Below are positions 1 to 6,492 of a DNA stretch of 7,318 nucleotides, one piece after another. Below the pieces are notes generated by a model. The model saw nothing but the letters and a program-made list of their open reading frames with translations, was not told the DNA's origin and made no database searches. The position numbers were made by a program, and so were the translations under genes. How positions within the stretch are numbered: the first letter of the stretch is position 1; each line of letters begins with the position of its first letter. This DNA comes from Mariprofundaceae bacterium (GTDB lineage: Bacteria; Pseudomonadota; Zetaproteobacteria; Mariprofundales; Mariprofundaceae), in assembly GCA_030950965.1 (NCBI GenBank), contig JAUZQP010000045.1:1-7318 (forward strand), written 5' to 3'.

Positions 1-936
1 AGTAGGTAATAGCGATGATCCAGCGACAAACAACGCCGTACTCCAAGCATCGGCAAGTGTAGCAGTGGGCGCAATAATCGTGCTGCTGTGCGCGACCATG
101 GCAGGGTAACCACGGTGAGGGTCAAGAATATGATGGTAACGCGTGCCATGCCAAATAAAAAAACGTTCGTAATCGCCCGAAGTTACCACGCTTTGGTTGC
201 CCGATAACTCCAGCACCCCGACAACACTACCCTGTCGTTGCGGATCACGAATTCCGATGCGCCATGGTCGTTCACCATGCAGACCACTCAGGCGAATATC
301 GCCACCAGCATTAATCATAGCATTCACCATACCATGCTGCTGTAACACTGCCATCCCTTGATCCAGCGCATAACCTTTGGCGATACCGCCCAAATCCAAC
401 ATACAAGCGGCATAGCTACGCAACCAGCGATGATCGTCACCGCGCACCAAGCAGCCAGTCAGCGGCTTCGCTATTAACGCCTGAATAGCAGCGTCAGCTG
501 GTGGTTGCTGCAATGGCTGCGGTGAAGAAAACCCCCACAGCAGATCCAATGCCCCCAATGCAGGCGAAAATGCATGGTTGCTTGCTTGGCTAACCATCAT
601 CGCCTGCCGCAATAAGCCATCCAATGCAGGGGGCAACGTGACGGCTTGCCCTGGCGCGCTGCGATTAAACCGCTTCACTGCATTATGATGCTCACCATAA
701 ATAGTCATCTGCTGCTCTATTGCTTGCATGGCAGAAGCAGCCGTGCTGATGGCTTGTTGTGCCGCTGCTTCATCGTTGCTCATGACGGTAAAGACCACGA
801 TGGTTCCCATCATAAAGCGTGTCTCTTGAGTCTCTTGAGGAGGGGGGGTGCAAGCCGATAGCATCGTGGTGATGGCTATCACAGTACAGATCCAACACAT
901 CGTCAGTCTGCGGTGAAGGGCAAGCGAATTAGGCAT
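1..936 (-). CDS. apbE: FAD:protein FMN transferase, lipoprotein (ApbE family), 3' end cut by window
   Basis: ApbE enzymes transfer FMN from FAD to a Thr of target flavoproteins such as NqrB/NqrC or RnfG/RnfD, usually outside the inner membrane and with Mg2+. The 312 visible codons start at 936 and stay open to base 1, so only a short C-terminus is missing. Seen: a signal peptide with Arg9-Arg10, a hydrophobic stretch and an LSAC lipobox (Cys29), which implies a lipoprotein; MGT at 43-45; DLGGIAKGY at 181-189; NAGGD at 209-213; TSGDYERFF at 252-260; LDPHRGYP at 271-278; and LADAWSTALF at 294-303, the metal-binding region. These are the family hallmarks in the expected order. An AGGAG lies 11 nt upstream of the start (948-952). 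It is divergent from the cNMP-patatin gene. No flavoprotein target is visible in the window. The linker just after the lipobox contains a C7 tract and a duplicated QET. Family assignment is firm; the target is unknown. Confidence 0.95.
   Translation of the reverse strand, partial: MPNSLALHRRLTMCWICTVIAITTMLSACTPPPQETQETRFMMGTIVVFTVMSNDEAAAQQAISTAASAMQAIEQQMTIYGEHHNAVKRFNRSAPGQAVTLPPALDGLLRQAMMVSQASNHAFSPALGALDLLWGFSSPQPLQQPPADAAIQALIAKPLTGCLVRGDDHRWLRSYAACMLDLGGIAKGYALDQGMAVLQQHGMVNAMINAGGDIRLSGLHGERPWRIGIRDPQRQGSVVGVLELSGNQSVVTSGDYERFFIWHGTRYHHILDPHRGYPAMVAHSSTIIAPTATLADAWSTALFVAGSSLLPT
822..848 (-). repeat. C7 homopolymer plus 9-bp tandem duplication inside apbE
   Basis: On the apbE coding strand a run of seven C (842-848) directly follows the lipobox Cys codon region. 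It is followed by two tandem copies of a 9-bp unit (plus-strand TCTCTTGAG at 822-830 and 831-839), giving the protein sequence QETQET. Both lie in the linker between lipid anchor and enzyme domain. The repeats are seen directly. Slippage in the C-run would frameshift the enzyme, whereas change in the 9-bp unit would keep frame. Confidence 0.8.
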
Positions 937-961
937 GGTAATAAAAACTCCTATACTTCAT
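929..961 (-). CDS. Possible 10-codon leader peptide overlapping the apbE start
   Basis: A mini-frame MKYRSFYYHA starts at 961, 9 nt after a perfect GGAGG (plus-strand CCTCC at 971-975). Its TAA (929-931) lies just inside apbE, so its stop overlaps the apbE start in another frame. This arrangement allows translational coupling. The peptide has three Tyr and one Phe in ten residues. The ribosome-binding site is better than the one apbE itself uses (AGGAG, 11 nt spacing, located within the mini-frame). There is no direct evidence of expression, and a short frame with a good Shine-Dalgarno can arise by chance. Confidence 0.25.
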   Translation of the reverse strand: MKYRSFYYHA

Positions 962-1114
962 CAGTAAATACCTCCATGATTGCGCCTGCCACAGCAACGA
1001 CCGCTGTAACGAACCATGATTGATCGGTGAACGCATGTATTTTATCTTCACATCCAGCCCTGACGCGCTTCTAGCAGACTCCACCCACGTCGTCGGCAAG
1101 GGAGTAACCTTGCG
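937..1114. promoter_or_regulatory. Divergent intergenic region between apbE and cNMP-patatin gene
   Basis: This 178-bp spacer separates two divergent starts and must hold promoters for both. It contains the Shine-Dalgarno sites of both genes (plus strand AAGGGAG at 1098-1104; minus strand GGAGG at 971-975 and AGGAG at 948-952). It also holds a direct repeat CCATGATTG at 974-982 and 1014-1022, 40 bp apart. No strong minus-strand promoter pair was recognised; TAAAAT on the minus strand near 1040-1046 is a possible -10 without a good -35. Confidence 0.5.
1020..1048 (+). promoter_or_regulatory. Weak candidate sigma70-type promoter for cNMP-patatin gene
   Basis: TTGATC (1020-1025) and TATCTT (1043-1048) are separated by 17 bp, each matching four of six consensus bases. 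Transcription would start around 1055 and give a 5' leader of about 60 nt before the ATG at 1115. The upstream hexamer overlaps the second copy of the CCATGATTG direct repeat. Matches this weak occur by chance. Confidence 0.22.
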
Positions 1115-3361
1115 ATGACCGGTAATCATTTGCACACCATGACGCTCACGCGAATCCCCGAAAAGATGCTTAAATTCAACATCAGCCTGCCACTCACTGA
1201 TCGCTTTCTTATTGACGTAGCACGCGTATTGGAGCCCGTAAGATTCAGCAAGGGAACAGTCATGTTCCACCAAGGCGACCCTGCCGACTGTATGTATCTC
1301 ATCGACTCAGGCAAGCTAGAAGTCAGTGTCACCACATCTGCTCATACGCAATTGGTGGTTAGTACGCTGAACGAAGGTGAGTTGGTGGGTGAAATGGCGT
1401 TGGTCGTGGATTTACGACGCAGTGCCACCATCACCGTGCTCGAAGACGCTGAGTTATTACGCTTAGCCAAACCTGACTTTGACACACTCACCGTCAACCA
1501 CCCCGCTTTATTGAAAGAGTTTGGGAATTATATTAAACCACGCTTGCAAGGTGATCGACTGGCGACCATCATCACCAGCCTATTCGGGCACATGGAACTG
1601 GATATATTTAAAGACTTCTCCGACCGTTTGGAGTGGGTATGTTTAGACGCAGGGGAGATATTATTCAACGAAAGTGATTATGGTGATTGCATGTACATTG
1701 TGGTCAACGGCCGCCTTGGTGTTGTCCCCGATGGTGATTTAAGCAATGAGCATCTGTTAGGTGAAGTACGTCCTGGAGAATCCATTGGTGAGTTTTCTGT
1801 CTTCACCGAAGAAAAACGCAACTCTACCGTCTTTGCCATCCGTGACAGCAACATTGTAAAACTAACAGCAAAAAACTTTTTTGAACTGTCTGAAGTACAC
1901 CCCAAGACCATCTTCTCCATCACCCGCAGTATTATTCAACGCTATCAGCGTGGCGACAAACAGAGGCTGGCGTTCAACGATAAAAATGGCATGAACCTGA
2001 CCATTGTTTATATTGGCGAGCTTGGACGTAACATTCATTTTGCCGACCTACTCAACAACGGACTGACCGAATATGGTAAAACCCTACACCTAAACAGCCA
2101 AGGCTTTGACCGTGCCTTTGGCAAAAAAGGTGCGGCGCAAATTTCGGCGGAATATGCGGCTGATATTGCCATCATCTCGTGGCTGAATGATCGCGAAGTA
2201 GAAGAGGACTATATTCTCTACGAAGTCGATGAGACGATGACTGAATGGAGCCAGCGCTGCATTCGTCAGGCAGATCGTATCCTGATCGTAGCGGATTCTT
2301 CCTCGTCGCCAGAACTCAGTGAGATTGAGCAGCACATCGTGCGCTTCAATCCACGCGCACGCCAAGAATTGGTACTGTTGCATAGAGAGCTTCCTTACGG
2401 TCACCCCATCGGTACAGAGCTGTGGCTGAATGTTCGTCATGTTAAAACGCATCATCACTTACGCATCAAAGAACGGTTGGATTACAAACGGCTGTCACGT
2501 CGTTTAACCTCTAATGGCGCAGGCTTGGTGCTCAGTGGTGGTGGCGCACGAGGCTTGTCGCACATCGGTGTGGTTCGTGCCTTGATGGAGGCGGACATCG
2601 AAATCGACTTCATTGGCGGTACCAGCATGGGAGCCTTGCTCGCAGGCGTTTTTGCCACAGGGCGCAGTTATGAAGAGGTGTTAGCGTTGGCGAAACAGTA
2701 CTCCTCGCCCAGTGTCCTCATGGATTACACATTGCCCACCACATCATTGATTAAAACAGCCAAAGTCACCAAAATATTACAGGATATGTACGGTGATTTA
2801 CGCATCGAAGACTTGATGATCCCCTTCTTCTGTATGTCCACCAATTTAACACGTGCCAAGGCCGTCATTCACCAGCGTGGGCTGTTGTGGGAGGCGGTGC
2901 GTGCCAGCGTAGCCATTCCCGCTATTTTTTCCCCTTTCTGCGCCGAAGGTGATGTGTTGGTCGATGGCGGCGTGATGAATAACCTACCCATCGATGTCAT
3001 GCATGGCATATCCGAACAAGGTTTACTGATTGCCGTCAATGCCAGTCCAGAAATGGATATGAATCAGAACTACCACTTCTCGCCCAGCTTCTCTGGCTGG
3101 AAGGCGTTGATTGATAAATTCAATCCATTTTCCACAGGCGAGCATGCCCCCCAAATCATGAATATCATGATGCGTACCATTGAAGTTAACACCGTATCTC
3201 ATTTAGATGATAGCAAAGAACTCACCGACATGTTCATACAACCCCCGATCAACGACTTTAGCATTAAAGATTTTGATGCCTACGAGGCAATTATTAATGT
3301 GGGTTACGAAGAGGGTAAAAAGTGCATTGAAGCATGGCAAAAAAATGGCAAATGCCACTGA
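1115..3361 (+). CDS. Cyclic-nucleotide-binding, patatin-like phospholipase (bacterial NTE-like)
   Basis: This 748-residue protein is a predicted lipid acyl hydrolase controlled by nucleotide binding. Two cNMP-binding domains are visible: about 28-140, with GEMAL at 92-96 and Arg102 in the phosphate-binding cassette, and about 160-275, with GEFS at 225-228 and Arg235. The first keeps the Glu and Arg expected for ligand contact; the second is more divergent. A linker domain (about 293-455) precedes the patatin domain, which has the oxyanion loop GGGARG at 475-480, the nucleophile motif GTSMG with Ser504, and the catalytic DGG with Asp617. The Ser-Asp dyad is therefore intact. No signal peptide or clear membrane span is seen, so it is likely cytosolic or membrane-peripheral. 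The 1115 start is chosen because AAGGGAG lies 10 nt upstream; ATGs at 1139 and 1166 lack a good site. The architecture matches the neuropathy-target-esterase-like family. Whether the ligand is cAMP, cGMP or something else cannot be read from the sequence. Confidence 0.93.
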   Translation: MTGNHLHTMTLTRIPEKMLKFNISLPLTDRFLIDVARVLEPVRFSKGTVMFHQGDPADCMYLIDSGKLEVSVTTSAHTQLVVSTLNEGELVGEMALVVDLRRSATITVLEDAELLRLAKPDFDTLTVNHPALLKEFGNYIKPRLQGDRLATIITSLFGHMELDIFKDFSDRLEWVCLDAGEILFNESDYGDCMYIVVNGRLGVVPDGDLSNEHLLGEVRPGESIGEFSVFTEEKRNSTVFAIRDSNIVKLTAKNFFELSEVHPKTIFSITRSIIQRYQRGDKQRLAFNDKNGMNLTIVYIGELGRNIHFADLLNNGLTEYGKTLHLNSQGFDRAFGKKGAAQISAEYAADIAIISWLNDREVEEDYILYEVDETMTEWSQRCIRQADRILIVADSSSSPELSEIEQHIVRFNPRARQELVLLHRELPYGHPIGTELWLNVRHVKTHHHLRIKERLDYKRLSRRLTSNGAGLVLSGGGARGLSHIGVVRALMEADIEIDFIGGTSMGALLAGVFATGRSYEEVLALAKQYSSPSVLMDYTLPTTSLIKTAKVTKILQDMYGDLRIEDLMIPFFCMSTNLTRAKAVIHQRGLLWEAVRASVAIPAIFSPFCAEGDVLVDGGVMNNLPIDVMHGISEQGLLIAVNASPEMDMNQNYHFSPSFSGWKALIDKFNPFSTGEHAPQIMNIMMRTIEVNTVSHLDDSKELTDMFIQPPINDFSIKDFDAYEAIINVGYEEGKKCIEAWQKNGKCH

Positions 3362-3382
3362 TGTAACTTTAAGCAGTATAAC

Positions 3383-3542
3383 GAGCCACTTGCAAAAATC
3401 ATGAGCGGCGACTTGCTTCCCCACTTCGACCCATTTCCGAGTCAAAACTCGATCCATGGAACCACCATGCATCTCGTTCTTCCTCGAAAATGAACGCGAA
3501 GTGGGATTGCAACTCATCCACCCAGATTTTTGCAAGTGGCTC
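3383..3542. mobile_element. 160-bp MITE-like palindromic element with TAAC flanking repeats
   Basis: The ends are perfect 18-bp inverted repeats: GAGCCACTTGCAAAAATC at 3383-3400 and its complement at 3525-3542. Both sides carry TAAC (3379-3382 and 3543-3546), as expected of a 4-bp target duplication. The palindrome continues inward imperfectly to a centre near 3462: for example CCCACTTCG at 3420-3428 pairs exactly with 3497-3505, and CCATGG at 3454-3459 pairs almost fully with 3465-3470 around a 5-base loop. No transposase is encoded, so it would be non-autonomous. As RNA from either strand it would form a long hairpin just past the cNMP-patatin stop and could end or protect that transcript. 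The repeats are seen directly; mobility is inferred from them, and the parent insertion-sequence family was not identified. Confidence 0.65.
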
Positions 3543-3656
3543 TAACGTAACCTGAATTCCTTCGCTCCGATTCCTCTTCTCGAGCAGCCTCCTAAAAACT
3601 TCAGCCTTGGCTTGCAAACCATGACGGTGATAGTATGTTACTGCTTCTTATGATTT
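3543..3656. other. Non-coding remainder of the 354-bp gap
   Basis: Between the palindromic element and the candidate promoter of the next gene no convincing gene, RNA or factor-independent terminator was seen. The minus strand stays open from 3617 through the element to 3399, but that frame has no homology I recognise and runs into the palindrome. A second weak promoter pair, TTGCAA (3612-3617) and TATGTT (3634-3639) with a 16-bp spacer, is present on the plus strand. Confidence 0.4.
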
Positions 3657-3685
3657 TTTACGTGGTGATTATTAAGCACTATGAT
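3657..3685 (+). promoter_or_regulatory. Candidate sigma70-type promoter of the c-di-GMP/regulator operon
   Basis: TTTACG (3657-3662) and TATGAT (3680-3685) are spaced by 17 bp, matching four and five of six consensus bases. The start point would fall near 3692, leaving a short leader that carries AGGAGG (3706-3711) four bases before the ATG at 3716. The -10 overlaps a perfect 8-bp palindrome ATGATCAT at 3681-3688. It is the best pair in the gap and is placed as expected for the first operon gene, but is unproven. Confidence 0.38.
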
Positions 3686-3715
3686 CATGAGAAAAGATAA
3701 GCGACAGGAGGGGAC

Positions 3716-5875
3716 ATGACTGGATTCATCAACGATGATGCGCCCGAGGGTGGACTGCGCAAAGCGGGTGATTTATTACACACGCATGACCGCATTATTT
3801 CTATTGTACTCAATCATGTTAAAAGTGCTGTTATTTCGGTAGATGAAGCAGGAGGAATCCTGACGGTTAACCGTGCCGCATGTAAAATTTTAGAATACCG
3901 CGAAGATGAACTGCTGGCACTTAACCTCGGTGAAGTGCTGAACTTACCGCAAATTAACCGCCGTGGCATCAGCTTTTTAGTCGATCATCTGCACGATGGA
4001 AAAACCACAGAATTCACTTTCAGTCCACAAGCTAAGTTAGCGATGATTGCCAAACTCTCAGTCACTGAAGCAGAGCTGGATGGCGAAAAAATCTTCGTGG
4101 TGGTATTTGATGACATAACCCCCCTACGTGAAGCTGCCAACACCATTCGTAGCCTCGCCAGCTTCCCTGATGAAAGCCCCATGCCGATCATGCGTTATGC
4201 TGCCAACGGTAATTGCTTATATGCCAATATGCCGGCCAAGCAGCTCATGAAGCAAATCACCGTCGATCATATGAACGATGATTGGCAAGAGCTTATCGCA
4301 TCGGTGCAACATAGCATGCAGCAAACTGAGGCTAATTGGGTCATTGAAGGGCAGGTGTTCAAGTGCCTGTTTGTTCCCGTATGTGATGAATATGTAAATG
4401 TTTACCTGCGCAATGTGACCCAAGAAGTCGCCCTGCTTGATGAAATGGAGCAATGCGTTAAATCGCGCACCCGTGAATTACGTGAAGCCAATGAGTACCT
4501 CAAAAAAGAGATTATGGTACGCATGGAAACCGAAAAAAAATTACGGCACCTCTCCTTCAAAGACCCTTTGACAGGCTTGGCGAACCGCCGTCTGTTTATG
4601 GAGCGGCTGGAGCACGCACTGCGCTTGGCGCAACGGAGCAGTGCGCGTTTAGCCGTTGTTTTTATGGATTTAGATCGCTTTAAACAGGTGAATGATACAC
4701 TCGGGCATGATATCGGCGATCAACTACTGATTCAGGTTGCCGAGCGGTTAACCCACTGCCTACGTAAGAGTGACACCCTCGCCCGCCTTGGCGGCGATGA
4801 ATTTGCCGCTATTTTTGAACAAATCGTTTCAAATGAAGACCTTGAAATGGTGGCCGAAAAAATCCGCACTGCCTTGATTACCCCCTTTATATTGGGCGAT
4901 GAAAAAGTGAGTGTCGGTTGTAGCATCGGCATCAGCTTTTTTCCCGAACACGGCGCTTCGATCAATAGCCTGCTCAAAGCTGCTGATATAGCCATGTACA
5001 AGGCAAAAATACAGCGCAATACCTATTGCATTTACGAGAAAAACCTATCTGACCATACCATTTTGACACAAGAGCTCACGTTTGCATTGGAACGCGATGA
5101 GTTCTTCCTTATGTTCCAACCGATTATCGACACTGTAAAACAGCGTATCAATGGCTTTGAAGCCTTAACTTATTGGAAGAACTCCACCCTCGGAGTCGTC
5201 GCACCACAAGACTTCATCGCCATTGCTGAATCCAGTGGCTTGGTCGCCGTCATCGATATGTGGAAGATCAAGCAGGGCTGCGAAACCTTGCAACATTGGG
5301 CATCACTGCATGACCATACACTGATGATGACCTTAGATATATCGTTTGATACGCTCTTATGCGACGGCTTGCTGCCTCAGGTAGACCAGCTGTTGCAGCA
5401 GTATCATATTGAGGCAAAGCAATTGGAGTTCTCTTTCTCCGAATTTGTCGCCATGAAAGCTTCTGAAAAGGCCAGTAAATCAATCAATGATTTGATTGAA
5501 CTGGGGATTAAAATTTCCATCAATAACTTCGGTGCGGGGTATTCTTCGCTGAATTTATTACGCAGCCTGCCTATTCAGGCGCTGCGCATTGACCGCACGT
5601 TTATTCGCGACCTCAATGTCGATGAGGACGATCAGGTGATTGTTAAAATGATTGTTCACCTCGCCCAGTTACTCAACATTGGCGTGGTAGCTGATGGCGT
5701 AGAAAGCGAAAAAAACCTATGTTTTTTACACCACCTTGGTTGCCGTTATATGCAAGGAACGTACTTCACACCACTACTCGACAACAGCCAAAGCGATCAA
5801 CTATTACAACAGGGGCTTAGCCCATCTTTATTTTATTGCATTCAAAATAACGAACCACAAGAGAGTTTGTCATGA
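3716..5875 (+). CDS. PAS-PAS-GGDEF-EAL protein: active-looking diguanylate cyclase with degenerate EAL
   Basis: This 719-residue cytosolic sensor has no membrane span. Domains in order: PAS about 26-135; a second PAS-like domain about 147-237; a coiled-coil linker about 240-278; GGDEF about 279-440; EAL about 452-695. The cyclase half is complete: DPLTGLANR from 283, metal Asp318, KQVND with Asn326, GGDEF at 359-363, and I-site RKSD at 350-353, five residues before GGDEF. It should make c-di-GMP from two GTP with product inhibition. The EAL half keeps Glu482 (EAL) and Gln680. Elsewhere it has Asp541 for the metal Asn, Ser573 for the catalytic Glu, Asn603-Asn604 for the Asp pair of DDFG, Arg624 for Lys, and Asp660 for Glu. 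Phosphodiesterase activity is therefore unlikely; it may bind c-di-GMP or a partner. It is the first gene of a three-gene operon, with AGGAGG close to its ATG and an ATGA overlap with the next gene. Confidence 0.95.
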   Translation: MTGFINDDAPEGGLRKAGDLLHTHDRIISIVLNHVKSAVISVDEAGGILTVNRAACKILEYREDELLALNLGEVLNLPQINRRGISFLVDHLHDGKTTEFTFSPQAKLAMIAKLSVTEAELDGEKIFVVVFDDITPLREAANTIRSLASFPDESPMPIMRYAANGNCLYANMPAKQLMKQITVDHMNDDWQELIASVQHSMQQTEANWVIEGQVFKCLFVPVCDEYVNVYLRNVTQEVALLDEMEQCVKSRTRELREANEYLKKEIMVRMETEKKLRHLSFKDPLTGLANRRLFMERLEHALRLAQRSSARLAVVFMDLDRFKQVNDTLGHDIGDQLLIQVAERLTHCLRKSDTLARLGGDEFAAIFEQIVSNEDLEMVAEKIRTALITPFILGDEKVSVGCSIGISFFPEHGASINSLLKAADIAMYKAKIQRNTYCIYEKNLSDHTILTQELTFALERDEFFLMFQPIIDTVKQRINGFEALTYWKNSTLGVVAPQDFIAIAESSGLVAVIDMWKIKQGCETLQHWASLHDHTLMMTLDISFDTLLCDGLLPQVDQLLQQYHIEAKQLEFSFSEFVAMKASEKASKSINDLIELGIKISINNFGAGYSSLNLLRSLPIQALRIDRTFIRDLNVDEDDQVIVKMIVHLAQLLNIGVVADGVESEKNLCFLHHLGCRYMQGTYFTPLLDNSQSDQLLQQGLSPSLFYCIQNNEPQESLS

Positions 5876-6480
5876 CCCAGAAAAATATTCCCATCAGCCT
5901 GCTTACCGAAAGCAGCATTGCTGATGTGTTACAACAAGAGCTTGCCCAGCGTTTGCTCGCCATTCGTATGAGTGCAGCGTTATACAGCCGTCGCAACGAA
6001 GGTCGGAAAACACAAGAGCTTGCCGATCAAACCGTCACGATGACCGATGAATTGATTCAACTCTTTGAATCATTGATGACCCTTATGCGCCTGCCTGTGA
6101 CCATATTGGACGATGGCTTTGATGCTTCCGTTAGCACGTTGCAAAAAACGGTGCGTGAGTGCAGTCCTTTGCGCTGCACGATTGATAACAATATCACAGC
6201 GACACTAGCTACAGCAGAACAACACACGCTGTTTCTCATCCTGTACCATGGTGTGTTACAGCTCATGCTGAACCATGGTGAAATACACCCTTTGCACGTC
6301 ACTTTGGACTTCGATAGCGCAACATGCCACAGGAAAATCATTATTCATCATCCCGAAGGCGCAAGAGCATTGTCGCAATTACACGCTTCCATCGAGCAAC
6401 AAGGGATGTGTTCCGCCGCTATATTGAATCAAGAAAAAACGACCCTACAACTCGAATTAGCTGCCCCTGCGCAGCAATGA
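5872..6480 (+). CDS. Degenerate NarX-type histidine-kinase-like protein (putative pseudokinase)
   Basis: This 202-residue protein has no sensor domain or membrane span. Residues about 16-75 resemble the HisKA_3 dimerisation domain: LQQELAQRLLAIR (20-32) aligns with the usual LHDELGQRLTAIR, which puts Gln21 where the phosphorylated His should be. Residues 73-96 (RLPVTILDDGF onward) resemble the family's LRP...LDDLGL segment. The region from about 115 to 197 resembles a shrunken HATPase domain. The N-box is not preserved: Gly127 and Leu131 stand where Glu and Asn are expected, and no DxGxG box is visible. Autophosphorylation should be impossible. Translation is probably coupled to the upstream gene (ATGA overlap, AAGAGAG at 5859-5865). 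Its position between a c-di-GMP synthase and a response regulator suggests an adaptor or a sequestering partner. Kinship to the NarX/DegS-type kinases is inferred from pattern only; a fully unrelated helical protein is the alternative. Confidence 0.75.
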   Translation: MTQKNIPISLLTESSIADVLQQELAQRLLAIRMSAALYSRRNEGRKTQELADQTVTMTDELIQLFESLMTLMRLPVTILDDGFDASVSTLQKTVRECSPLRCTIDNNITATLATAEQHTLFLILYHGVLQLMLNHGEIHPLHVTLDFDSATCHRKIIIHHPEGARALSQLHASIEQQGMCSAAILNQEKTTLQLELAAPAQQ

Positions 6481-6492
6481 TGGATAAGTAAC

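Noticed and set aside
646..861. 71-codon plus-strand frame antisense to apbE
   Set aside because: It lies fully inside the strongly supported apbE coding region, has no credible ribosome-binding site, and is composed of low-information residues.
929..1273. 114-codon minus-strand frame extending from within the cNMP-patatin gene to the apbE start
   Set aside because: It overlaps the well-supported N-terminus of the cNMP-patatin gene and shows no recognisable domain. Only its last ten codons have a good ribosome-binding site, listed separately as a possible leader.
3362..3382. Factor-independent terminator directly after the cNMP-patatin stop
   Set aside because: No GC-rich stem followed by a T-run is present. 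The only strong hairpin is the mobile element starting at 3383, which lacks a clear downstream T-tract.
3203..3535. 110-codon minus-strand frame across the end of the cNMP-patatin gene
   Set aside because: It is antisense to the conserved C-terminal part of the patatin protein and starts inside the mobile element; there is no homology or ribosome-binding support.
3399..3617. 72-codon minus-strand frame crossing the palindromic element
   Set aside because: More than half of it lies inside the inverted-repeat element, it ends just inside the terminal repeat, and no family is recognised. It is most likely fortuitous or a remnant.
5736..5924. 62-codon plus-strand frame at the GGDEF-EAL/kinase-like junction
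   Set aside because: It overlaps two supported genes in another frame and contains no recognisable features.
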